DNA of 16,628 nucleotides, taken from positions 548 to 17,175 of the forward strand of contig DPRC01000171.1 in the NCBI GenBank assembly GCA_003537695.1, in the 5' to 3' direction. This document shows positions 1 through 7,494 of the stretch, piece after piece. Each line of letters starts with the position of its first letter. Position 1 is the stretch's first letter. Origin of the DNA: Polaribacter sp. (GTDB lineage Bacteria; Bacteroidota; Bacteroidia; Flavobacteriales; Flavobacteriaceae). The notes under the pieces were generated by a model. It made no database searches. It saw nothing but the letters and a program-made list of their open reading frames with translations, and was not told where the DNA came from. A program made the position numbers and the translations under genes.

Positions 1-2
1 AT

Positions 3-845
3 TTAATTCATTTTGATAAATTTAGAAGGGCTCTTTTTTTTAATAGCTTTAAACTGTCGGTTAAAATTAGAAAGGTTGTTAAATCCAGAATGATGTGCAA
101 TTTCTGAAATTGACAGCTCATTTTTTTTAAGTAATAATTTACAGGCATATTCAATTCGCAATTCTGCTAAAAATTTAAAGTACGTTTTATTAGTACGTTT
201 TTTAAAATATTTACAAAAAGCATTTTTGGTCATATTGGCAACGGAAGCAATTATTTTTAATGAAATGTTTTTTTGAAAATATTTCATAGTATACTCAAAT
301 ACGTCTTGCATTCTTTTTCCTTCAACATCTGTATATTTTTTTTTATAAATAAAAGAAGAGAGACTTTTATAACTCGCTTTCGAGCCAATCTGTAAGAGTT
401 CTAAAAGTGTTGTGAATACCTTGAGCTTTGGAGCTGTTTTTAATTTAAAAAATAAATTAAAAATTATTTTTTTAGACGAAATTATTTTGAATCCGTGTTG
501 CGAGCGAATGAAAAAAGGTTGTAGTACTTGCAATTCTTCTAGTTCAAAAAAAGAAGTTCCAAAGGAATTTTTTGAGAAGAAAAGACTTTGCATATGAGAA
601 TTCGAACTCTCTTCCAAATCACTTTTAAAAACATGTGGAATATTGCTTCCAATAACTAAAACATCTCCTTTGTTATAATAATTGACTGTATCCCCTACAA
701 TCAAGGTTCCTTTGCCTTCAATAATTATACTTAATTGAATTTCTTCATGCTGATGCAGTTTGTCATAAAAGTAAATTTCTACATCTTCCTGATACACGAT
801 AGCACTGTTTTCTGGTTTCGGTATTTTAAATGGAAGTACTCTCAT
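3..845 (-). CDS. AraC-family transcriptional regulator with N-terminal cupin domain
   Basis: A 280-residue regulator. Residues about 28-75 form a cupin-like effector domain, with HQHEEIQ at 31-37, a glycine-rich turn (EGKGTLIVGD) at 43-52 and NIPHVF at 68-73. The C-terminal 100 residues form the double helix-turn-helix DNA-binding domain: first helix pair about 195-216, second about 244-266 (SISEIAHHSGFNNLSNFNRQF), followed by the usual KSPSKF ending. Length and domain order are normal for the family, and the reading frame is complete, with its stop at the very edge of the window. It is divergent from the hydroxyproline operon that begins 142 bases away, so it is inferred to be that operon's local activator, responding to hydroxyproline, a pathway intermediate or a Hyp peptide. 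The effector cannot be read from the sequence. The gene is rich in long T runs on the plus strand (poly-Lys/Phe codons on its own strand). Confidence 0.9.
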   Translation of the reverse strand: MRVLPFKIPKPENSAIVYQEDVEIYFYDKLHQHEEIQLSIIIEGKGTLIVGDTVNYYNKGDVLVIGSNIPHVFKSDLEESSNSHMQSLFFSKNSFGTSFFELEELQVLQPFFIRSQHGFKIISSKKIIFNLFFKLKTAPKLKVFTTLLELLQIGSKASYKSLSSFIYKKKYTDVEGKRMQDVFEYTMKYFQKNISLKIIASVANMTKNAFCKYFKKRTNKTYFKFLAELRIEYACKLLLKKNELSISEIAHHSGFNNLSNFNRQFKAIKKKSPSKFIKMN

Positions 846-986
846 TACTTCAAAAATACATAAATAATATTCATTTATTTGACTTTAATGTAATATGTGG
901 ATTGTATTATATTATATGTTGATAAAATCTCATTAATTTGTGGTGAATGGGTTTAGTAAATTTACCAAGAAACTAAAACGATAATT
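846..986. promoter_or_regulatory. Divergent intergenic region between the AraC gene and the hydroxyproline operon
   Basis: This 141-base A+T-rich spacer must hold the promoters for both directions. On the plus strand, TTTG at 937-940 followed after 16 bases by TAAATTTA at 957-964 resembles the Bacteroidota -33/-7 pair (TTG, TAnnTTTG); the spacer is one base shorter than usual and the last base differs. The -7 candidate is embedded in a perfect 10-bp palindrome, GTAAATTTAC at 956-965, a plausible operator. On the minus strand, TATTTTTG (plus bases 851-858) matches TAnnTTTG exactly but sits only 5 bases before the AraC start codon and lacks a good -33 element, so an AraC transcript from it would be almost leaderless. 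All promoter calls here are pattern-based. Confidence 0.45.
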
Positions 987-1904
987 ATGAGTATTGAATG
1001 GAGTGGTGTGATGCCAGCAGTAACAACCAAATTTACAGAAAAGGATACATTAGACATGCACATGTTTGAAATAAATATTCAAGCACAGTTGGATGCGGGT
1101 GTCCATGGTATTGTTTTGGGTGGTACTTTGGGCGAGGCTAGTACTTTGACAGATAGTGAAAAGCGAACACTAACAAGAGAAACAGTAGCTATGGTTGCCA
1201 GTAAAGTTCCTGTTTTGATGAATATAGCTGAACAAACTACTACAGGTGCAATAGCAGCAGCGAAGATAGCAGAAGATGATGGTGCGAAAGGTTTGATGAT
1301 GCTTCCTCCAATGAGATATAAGGCAGGAGACCGAGAAACAGTTGCCTATTTTAAAGCAGTTGCAGATAGTACCGCACTCCCTATTATGGTGTATAACAAT
1401 CCAATAGATTATAAGGTAGAGGTTTCTTTAGACATGTTCGAGGAACTGATTGCTTCTTGTCCAAATATTCAAGCAGTAAAAGAGTCAACAAGAGATATTT
1501 CTAATGTAACAAGAATAAAAAATAGATTTGGTTCTCGTTTAAAGATCATGACTGGGGTTGATACGTTGGCGCTCGAAAGTTTACTGATGGGAGCAGATGG
1601 TTGGGTTGCCGGATTGGTTTGTGCATTTCCAGCAGAAACAGTTGCGATATACGAATTGCAAAAGGCAGGAAGAATTAAAGAAGCGATTGAAATCTATCGT
1701 TGGTTTTTACCTTTGCTAGAGTTAGATATAAACCCTAAATTAGTTCAAAACATTAAGTTGGCAGAAGTCTATACAAAAATTGGAACAGAAAATGTGCGTG
1801 CACCTCGTTTGCCGCTGCATGGCGAAGAGCGTTTGCACGTATTGCACATTATTGAAGAAGGAATGAGAAAAAGACCAACTTTACCAACTTATAAAAATTT
1901 ATAA
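987..1904 (+). CDS. DapA-family protein, probable pyrroline-4-hydroxy-2-carboxylate deaminase
   Basis: A 305-residue class I aldolase-fold protein of the dihydrodipicolinate synthase/N-acetylneuraminate lyase family. Visible family residues are the GGTLGEAST loop at 45-53 (the GTTGE-type substrate loop), the catalytic Tyr136 in VYNNP, and the Schiff-base lysine Lys165 in AVKEST. In the hydroxyproline pathway this family member converts 1-pyrroline-4-hydroxy-2-carboxylate to alpha-ketoglutarate semialdehyde and ammonia. That role is inferred from context: the next gene is the dehydrogenase for the product, and an epimerase and a D-amino acid oxidoreductase follow. True DapA is less likely because no lysine genes are nearby. 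L-2-keto-3-deoxyarabonate dehydratase, a sister activity giving the same product, is the main alternative, but no sugar genes accompany it. It is the first gene of the operon; its stop codon abuts the next ATG directly. The start has no evident Shine-Dalgarno sequence. Confidence 0.85.
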   Translation: MSIEWSGVMPAVTTKFTEKDTLDMHMFEINIQAQLDAGVHGIVLGGTLGEASTLTDSEKRTLTRETVAMVASKVPVLMNIAEQTTTGAIAAAKIAEDDGAKGLMMLPPMRYKAGDRETVAYFKAVADSTALPIMVYNNPIDYKVEVSLDMFEELIASCPNIQAVKESTRDISNVTRIKNRFGSRLKIMTGVDTLALESLLMGADGWVAGLVCAFPAETVAIYELQKAGRIKEAIEIYRWFLPLLELDINPKLVQNIKLAEVYTKIGTENVRAPRLPLHGEERLHVLHIIEEGMRKRPTLPTYKNL

Positions 1905-3488
1905 ATGATTACAGGAAAAAATTATATTGGAAACATACGCTCCTCTGAAGGAACAAAAACATTCACAACGTTTAACCCACAAGAAAATAAAAGAAATACT
2001 TCCGTTATTACAGAGGCGTCTATAGAGGAAATTGACAAAGCTGTAGCATTAGCAGCCAACGCATTTCAAGTATATTCTAATAAAACTGGTTTAGAAAAGG
2101 CTTGTTTTCTAAGAGCTATTGCAGACGAAATAGAAGCCCTAGGAACTGCATTGATTGAAGTATATACCTCAGAATCTGGACTAGCAGCTGCAAGAGCAAT
2201 GGGAGAGAGAGGAAGAACAGTTGGGCAGTTAAGAGCTTTTGCTCTGCATATAGAGGAGGGAACTTGGGTAGCAGCAAGCATAGACACTGCACAACCAGAG
2301 CGTCAGCCAGTGGCAAAAATAGATTTACGTAAAATGAATATCGCTTTAGGACCAATTGTTGTTTTTGGAGCTTCAAACTTTCCTTTTGCATTTTCTACTG
2401 CGGGTGGTGATACTGCAGCAGCTTTAGCAGCAGGTTGTCCTGTAATTGTAAAATCTCATCCAATGCATGCGGGTACGGGGGAACTAGTTGCATCAGCAAT
2501 TATTAAAGCAGCACAGAAAACAGGAATGCCTAACGGCGTTTTTTCCAATTTAAATAGTAGTGGAATTGAAGTTGGGCAAGCTTTAGTGAAGCATCCAAGT
2601 ATAAAAGGAGTAGGTTTTACAGGAAGTATTCGGGCAGGAAGAGCATTATTTGATCTTGCGGCAAAAAGACCAGAGCCAATTCCAGTTTTTGCAGAAATGG
2701 GATCTGTAAATCCTGTTATTTTCTTACCAGAGGCGTTAAACGAAAAAGCAGTTGATTGGGCAAAAATTTACGCAGGTTCTATTACTTTAGGGGCAGGACA
2801 GTTTTGTACTAATCCCGGTTTGCTGCTCGGTATCGCAGGAGAAGGATTGAACCAATTCGGACTAACATTAGCCGAAGAAATTATAAAAATAGCTCCTACT
2901 TGCATGTTGCATCCCACTATTTGTGACGCCTACGAAAGTAACAAAGCAAAAGTTGTTTCTCAAGAAGGAGTGTCAGTACTAGTAGATTATGAGGATACTT
3001 CTCAAAATAACTATGGCCGTCAGATAGTATCTAAAGTGTCAGGAGCAGTATTTTTAGAAAATCCAACATTACATCTTGAAGTTTTTGGGCCCTCTTCTTT
3101 GCTTGTTATTTGTAAGGATGCAGCGCAGTTAGTTCAGATAGTAAATAATTTAGAAGGGCAGCTAACGGGAACAATCATCGCTACAGATTCAGAAATAGCT
3201 GCAAATCCTAGTATTGTTTCAGCATTGCAAAATAGAGTAGGAAGAATTATTTTCAATGGGGTTCCAACTGGAGTAGAGGTTTGTCCTTCCATGCAGCACG
3301 GAGGACCATATCCAGCATCTACAGATGCAAGATTTACAGCTGTAGGGGTGGATTCCATTAAGAGATGGGTGCGGCCTTTTAGTTTTCAAGCGTGGCCAAA
3401 TAATTTATTGCCAGCAGCTTTGAAAAATGAAAACCCATTAGCTATTTTAAGAACTGTTGATGGTGTAAAAACAAGGAACAAAATTTAG
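1905..3488 (+). CDS. Alpha-ketoglutarate semialdehyde dehydrogenase (2,5-dioxovalerate dehydrogenase)
   Basis: A 527-residue aldehyde dehydrogenase superfamily enzyme, expected to be cytosolic, oxidising alpha-ketoglutarate semialdehyde to alpha-ketoglutarate as the last step of hydroxyproline breakdown. The cofactor-binding segment GASNFPFAFS begins at 155 and contains Asn158. Lys183 lies in VKSHPMH, Glu264 (general base) in FAEMGS, and the catalytic Cys301 in GQFCTNPG. The SHPMH after the lysine, the FGASNFPFAFSTAGGDT block and the length above 500 residues resemble the NADP-type KGSADH group associated with hydroxyproline and sugar-acid pathways rather than betaine- or succinate-semialdehyde dehydrogenases. 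Cofactor choice is inferred, not shown. The ATG follows the preceding stop codon with no gap, which suggests translational coupling, and only 4 bases separate it from the next gene. Confidence 0.9.
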   Translation: MITGKNYIGNIRSSEGTKTFTTFNPQENKRNTSVITEASIEEIDKAVALAANAFQVYSNKTGLEKACFLRAIADEIEALGTALIEVYTSESGLAAARAMGERGRTVGQLRAFALHIEEGTWVAASIDTAQPERQPVAKIDLRKMNIALGPIVVFGASNFPFAFSTAGGDTAAALAAGCPVIVKSHPMHAGTGELVASAIIKAAQKTGMPNGVFSNLNSSGIEVGQALVKHPSIKGVGFTGSIRAGRALFDLAAKRPEPIPVFAEMGSVNPVIFLPEALNEKAVDWAKIYAGSITLGAGQFCTNPGLLLGIAGEGLNQFGLTLAEEIIKIAPTCMLHPTICDAYESNKAKVVSQEGVSVLVDYEDTSQNNYGRQIVSKVSGAVFLENPTLHLEVFGPSSLLVICKDAAQLVQIVNNLEGQLTGTIIATDSEIAANPSIVSALQNRVGRIIFNGVPTGVEVCPSMQHGGPYPASTDARFTAVGVDSIKRWVRPFSFQAWPNNLLPAALKNENPLAILRTVDGVKTRNKI

Positions 3489-3492
3489 TGAA

Positions 3493-5217
3493 ATGAAGCA
3501 CACGAAACTTTTTCTCTTTTTCGGACTTTTATTAAGTTTTGTAGCGTGTAAAAATACTTCGTCTAGCGAAGAATTGTATGCTTTAATTGCGCGCTATGAA
3601 AATTCTAAAGTGTTTGATTCGAATAGTGAAGCTTCTTTAGAAATTACGATAGCGCATTACGCAGCGGCGGCAAGGCTTTCAAAAGAGCTGAAAATTGAAT
3701 TAGAAGCACTTTCAATGGATAATGTGCTGGAAACAGATAAAATTTCGTACCAGTTATTGTTATTTGTTTTACAAGATAAAATAGACCAACATGCGTTTAA
3801 AATGTACTTGAATCCGATTACCAATGAAACTGCTTTTCATTTGAATTTAAGTCAAATGGGGCAGCGTGAATTCAAGAGCAGCAAAGAAGCAAAAGCCTAT
3901 TTAACGGAACTAGAAAACTTACCCACACAAATTGACTATCATCTTTCAATATTAAAGGCAGGAGTGGAAGCAGGAATTTCTCAACCCCAGGCTGTATTTT
4001 ATGAATATGACAAAACCTACAACAATCATATTGTTGAAGCGGTAACAGAAAGTGCGTTTTACAGACCTTTTTTGAACTTGCCAGTAGGGTTTTCTGCAAG
4101 CTTTAAAGATTCTATTATTTCCGTAGCAAAAGCTAGTGTTCAAAATAACTGCATAAAGCAATACAAGAAAATAAAAACATTTTTTGAGACGGAATACTTT
4201 CCAAATACGCGGAAGGAAATAGGCGTTTCATCAGTTCCTAATGGAAAAGAATTCTATCAAAATAGAATTAACTTTTATACTACAAGTAAAAAATATACAG
4301 CAGAAGACATTCATAATATTGGTTTAGAAGAGGTGGCGAGAATCAAGCTTGATATGATGAAAATTATTACGGAATTAAACTTCAAAGGTTCGTTTGCAGA
4401 TTTTCTAAAGTTTTTAAGAACGGCACCCCAGTTTTACCCGAAGACAGCCGAAGAATTGCTAATGTTTGCAAGAGATGTTTCCAAGAGAATAGATGCAGAA
4501 TTACCAAAGTTCTTTAAAACGCTGCCAAGAAAACCATATGGAGTCGTCCCTGTTCCAGCTGCAATTGCTCCAAATTACACATCGGGAAGATATTCAGTTT
4601 CTGAAAATGAGACGACTGCTGGATTCTATTGGGTAAATACTTATAATTTACCAAGTAGAACTTTATATACAATTCCCGCTTTAACAGCGCATGAAGCCGT
4701 TCCGGGACACCACTTACAAATTTCACTAAACAATGAATTGCCAAAAACAATTCCTGTTTTTAGAAGAGAATTATACCTGTCTGCTTTTGGAGAAGGTTGG
4801 GGATTATATGCTGAAACTTTGGCAGCTGAAATGGGCATTTATACAACACCTTATGAGAAATTTGGAAAGCTAACTTATGAAATGTGGAGAGCATGCAGGT
4901 TGGTAGTAGATACAGGGGTGCACGCTTTAGGTTGGACACGTCAGCAAGTATTAGAGTATATGACCTCAAACACGGCACTTTCATTGCATGAAGTTAGAAC
5001 AGAAACAGATCGATATATTTCTTGGCCAGGTCAAGCTTTATCCTATAAAATAGGAGAAATAAAAATAAGACAACTGCGTGCAGAAGCAGAAAAAGCTTTG
5101 GGAATTGCATTTGATATTCGTGATTTTCACGAAGTTATTTTAAATCAAGGAACGGTGACACTGTCAATTTTAGAAAAAAGAGTACAGCGGTATATAGCGA
5201 AAAAAAAGGATGAGTAA
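3493..5217 (+). CDS. DUF885-family putative zinc metallopeptidase, lipoprotein
   Basis: A 574-residue protein with a lipoprotein signal: a basic start (MKHTK), a hydrophobic core, and FVAC with the lipidated Cys at 19, so it should be anchored on the periplasmic side of a membrane. The residues after Cys (KNTSSSEE) are not the strongly acidic type usually linked to surface export in this phylum, so periplasmic placement is somewhat favoured. The family hallmark is HEAVPGHHLQ at 400-409 (His400, Glu401, His406/407), with a probable third ligand in EGWGLYAE at 434-441; together these form a gluzincin-like site. DUF885 proteins are predicted peptidases with little defined specificity. Placement between the dehydrogenase and the epimerase, in an operon with two M24 peptidases, suggests it trims Pro/Hyp-containing peptides outside the cytoplasm. 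Its end overlaps the next gene by 8 bases (ATGAGTAA). Confidence 0.85.
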   Translation: MKHTKLFLFFGLLLSFVACKNTSSSEELYALIARYENSKVFDSNSEASLEITIAHYAAAARLSKELKIELEALSMDNVLETDKISYQLLLFVLQDKIDQHAFKMYLNPITNETAFHLNLSQMGQREFKSSKEAKAYLTELENLPTQIDYHLSILKAGVEAGISQPQAVFYEYDKTYNNHIVEAVTESAFYRPFLNLPVGFSASFKDSIISVAKASVQNNCIKQYKKIKTFFETEYFPNTRKEIGVSSVPNGKEFYQNRINFYTTSKKYTAEDIHNIGLEEVARIKLDMMKIITELNFKGSFADFLKFLRTAPQFYPKTAEELLMFARDVSKRIDAELPKFFKTLPRKPYGVVPVPAAIAPNYTSGRYSVSENETTAGFYWVNTYNLPSRTLYTIPALTAHEAVPGHHLQISLNNELPKTIPVFRRELYLSAFGEGWGLYAETLAAEMGIYTTPYEKFGKLTYEMWRACRLVVDTGVHALGWTRQQVLEYMTSNTALSLHEVRTETDRYISWPGQALSYKIGEIKIRQLRAEAEKALGIAFDIRDFHEVILNQGTVTLSILEKRVQRYIAKKKDE

Positions 5218-6220
5218 AAAAACATTTTTTTGTATTGATGCCCATACCTGTGGCAACCCAGTGCGTGTTATTGCAGGCGGCGGACCAAATTTGGTTGGTG
5301 ATACAATTCGAGAGAAGCGCCAGCATTTTTTAAAAGAGTTCGATTGGATTCGCAAAGGATTAATGTTTGAACCACGTGGGCATGATATGATGAGTGGGAG
5401 TATATTATTTCCGCCGCAGTGCATAGAAAACGATTTTGCAATTTTATTTATAGAGACTTCAGGTTGTTTGCCAATGTGCGGTCATGGAACCATCGGTACG
5501 GTTACGATTGCCATAGAAGAGGGCTTAATTACTCCAAAAATTCCAGGTAAAATAAAAATGGAGACTCCAGCAGGTTTGGTGCATATTGAATATCATCAAA
5601 CGGGCAATAAGGTAGATTGGGTAAAATTAATCAATGTAAAAAGTTACTTAGCAGCAGAAAATTTGACAATAGATTGTCCGGAACTCGGGGAAATTACTTT
5701 TGATGTTGCTTATGGGGGAAATTATTATGCAATTGTTGATCCACAGGAAAATTATAAAGGACTGCAGGATTTTTCCGCAACTAAAATTATTCAATATTCA
5801 CAGGTTGTCCGTGACCGTATCAATGATAAATATCCAGCGCTATTTATTCATCCTGAAGATGATACGATTAGAAATGTCACACATATGTTATGGACTGGTA
5901 GTCCGATAGCGCCAACATCATCCGGTAGAAATGCTGTTTTTTACGGTGCCAAAGCAATTGATAGAAGTCCTTGTGGTACAGGTACTTCTGCTAGACTTGC
6001 ACAGTTATATGCAAAAGGAAAATTAAAATTAGCAGAACAATTTATTCATGAAAGTTTTATTGGAAGTACATTTATCGGTTGTGTCGAAGAAGAAACCACT
6101 TTAGCCGGCATTCCTGCAGTAGTTCCAAGTATTCAAGGATGGGCAAAAGTCTTTGGATACAACACGATTAGTATAGATGCAGAAGATGATCCTTATGCAC
6201 ACGGGTTTCAGGTGATTTAA
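5210..6220 (+). CDS. 4-hydroxyproline 2-epimerase (proline racemase family)
   Basis: A 336-residue member of the proline racemase superfamily. Both catalytic positions are cysteine: Cys90 in MCGHGTIG and Cys255 in DRSPCGTGTSAR. The Cys/Cys pair indicates a racemase/epimerase, since trans-3-hydroxyproline dehydratases carry Ser or Thr at the first site. It should interconvert trans-4-hydroxy-L-proline and cis-4-hydroxy-D-proline without cofactor in the cytosol, the first step of the pathway whose other enzymes surround it. Proline racemase itself is an alternative, but the deaminase, semialdehyde dehydrogenase and D-amino acid oxidoreductase genes make the 4-hydroxyproline role more likely. 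The start at 5210 is supported by the immediate family motif (FFCIDAHTCGNPVRV at 6-20). The gene overlaps the preceding stop by 8 bases and ends 21 bases before the next start. Equivalent genes are called hypE or lhpA in other bacteria. Confidence 0.92.
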   Translation: MSKKTFFCIDAHTCGNPVRVIAGGGPNLVGDTIREKRQHFLKEFDWIRKGLMFEPRGHDMMSGSILFPPQCIENDFAILFIETSGCLPMCGHGTIGTVTIAIEEGLITPKIPGKIKMETPAGLVHIEYHQTGNKVDWVKLINVKSYLAAENLTIDCPELGEITFDVAYGGNYYAIVDPQENYKGLQDFSATKIIQYSQVVRDRINDKYPALFIHPEDDTIRNVTHMLWTGSPIAPTSSGRNAVFYGAKAIDRSPCGTGTSARLAQLYAKGKLKLAEQFIHESFIGSTFIGCVEEETTLAGIPAVVPSIQGWAKVFGYNTISIDAEDDPYAHGFQVI

Positions 6221-6241
6221 TAAAGGGTTTAAAGAAGAAAA

Positions 6242-7492
6242 ATGAGTAAAAATATAATTGTAGTCGGAGGTGGGATTATTGGATTAAGTACTGCCTATTA
6301 TTTGCAAAAAGAAGGACATCAAGTTACGGTCATAGATAAGTCAGATTTTAGAACGGGAGCATCGTACGTAAATGCTGGTTATATTACACCCAGTCATATT
6401 ATTTCATTAGCATCTCCAGGAATTATTACACAAGGGCTTAAATGGATGTTTGACTCAAGCAGTCCTTTTTATGTAAAACCAAGACTCGATATCGACTTTT
6501 TAAAATGGAGTTGGGCATTTAAAAAATCAGCAAACGCAAAAAAAGTAGCCACTTCAATTCCCGTAATTAAAGAGATTAATTTACTGAGTAGAGATTTATA
6601 TGAGGAGATAAAAGCGTCTAATGATTTTAATTTTCAATACGAACGCAAAGGTTTAATGATGTACTATCAAACAGATAAAGTTGGAGAGCATGAGTGGAAC
6701 TTAGGTAAAATGGCTTTGAAGGAAGGATTGCATGTGACACATTTAACAACGATGGACGCAATTAAAAAGTACGAGCCCAATGCAAAATTAAATGTAAAAG
6801 GGGCTGTTTATTTTGACTGTGATGCGCACATGACACCGGGTAATTTCATGCAGGAAATGATTGCGTATCTAAAGTATAAAGAGGTACAGATTCTTGCCAA
6901 TGAAACAGTGATTGATATTGCTGTTTCAAATCAAAAAATAACAGAAGTAATAACAAATAGGGGTTCCTACAAATGCGACGAAGTTGTAATGGCTGCTGGA
7001 AGTTGGAGTCCACTATTAACTAAGAAACTCGGAATTAAAATTCCAATTCAAGCGGGTAAAGGGTATGCTATCGATGTAGAAAGAGAAACTGATATAACCA
7101 TCCCATCTATTTTATGTGAAGCTAAAGTTGCGGTAACACCTATGAAAGGTTTTACCCGTTTTGCCGGAACGATGGAGATTGATAAGATTAATCATTGTGT
7201 AAATCCTAAAAGAGTAGACGCTATTGCAAATGCTGCAAAGAAATTCTACAGTGGCTTGGAGATTAATCAGGCTGAAAAAGATGCAGCAGCATCCGGTTTG
7301 CGCCCTTGTTCTCCGGATGGATTGCCATACATTGGAAAGTCATCAAAATGCAAAAATTTAACAATTGCTGCAGGACATGCAATGATGGGGTGGAGTTTAG
7401 GCCCGGTCACAGGTAAACTTGTAACAGAGATAATTTCGAATAAAAAACCTTCCTTGGATTTAAAACCATTTAGTCCAGACAGAAAATTTTAA
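6242..7492 (+). CDS. FAD-dependent D-amino acid dehydrogenase, probable cis-4-hydroxy-D-proline dehydrogenase
   Basis: A 416-residue DAO/DadA-superfamily flavoprotein. The FAD dinucleotide-binding motif GGGIIG is at 9-14, with Asp32 at the end of the second strand (VID) as the probable ribose ligand. A second FAD segment, AAGSWSP, is at 251-257, and the C-terminal signatures are GLRPCSPDGLPYIG at 352-365 and GHAMMGWSLGP at 378-388. No signal peptide is present, so it is expected to act at the cytoplasmic side, perhaps passing electrons to the respiratory chain. In this operon it should oxidise cis-4-hydroxy-D-proline to 1-pyrroline-4-hydroxy-2-carboxylate, the substrate of the DapA-family enzyme. 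A single-subunit DadA-like enzyme thus replaces the multi-subunit dehydrogenase used by some proteobacteria. Whether it is a dehydrogenase or an H2O2-forming oxidase cannot be decided here. It lies 21 bases after the epimerase gene and 2 bases before the next gene. Confidence 0.87.
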   Translation: MSKNIIVVGGGIIGLSTAYYLQKEGHQVTVIDKSDFRTGASYVNAGYITPSHIISLASPGIITQGLKWMFDSSSPFYVKPRLDIDFLKWSWAFKKSANAKKVATSIPVIKEINLLSRDLYEEIKASNDFNFQYERKGLMMYYQTDKVGEHEWNLGKMALKEGLHVTHLTTMDAIKKYEPNAKLNVKGAVYFDCDAHMTPGNFMQEMIAYLKYKEVQILANETVIDIAVSNQKITEVITNRGSYKCDEVVMAAGSWSPLLTKKLGIKIPIQAGKGYAIDVERETDITIPSILCEAKVAVTPMKGFTRFAGTMEIDKINHCVNPKRVDAIANAAKKFYSGLEINQAEKDAAASGLRPCSPDGLPYIGKSSKCKNLTIAAGHAMMGWSLGPVTGKLVTEIISNKKPSLDLKPFSPDRKF

Positions 7493-7494
7493 GA

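Noticed and set aside
412..597. Plus-strand open frame of 61 codons inside the AraC gene
   Set aside because: It lies antisense within a well-supported regulator gene, has low-complexity Lys/Phe content and no recognisable domain.
987..1904. Genuine lysine-pathway DapA
   Set aside because: Family residues alone allow it, but the adjacent semialdehyde dehydrogenase, epimerase and D-amino acid oxidoreductase fit hydroxyproline breakdown better.
5210..6220. trans-3-hydroxyproline dehydratase as the identity of the racemase-family gene
   Set aside because: The first catalytic position is Cys90, not Ser or Thr, and the surrounding genes need an epimerase.
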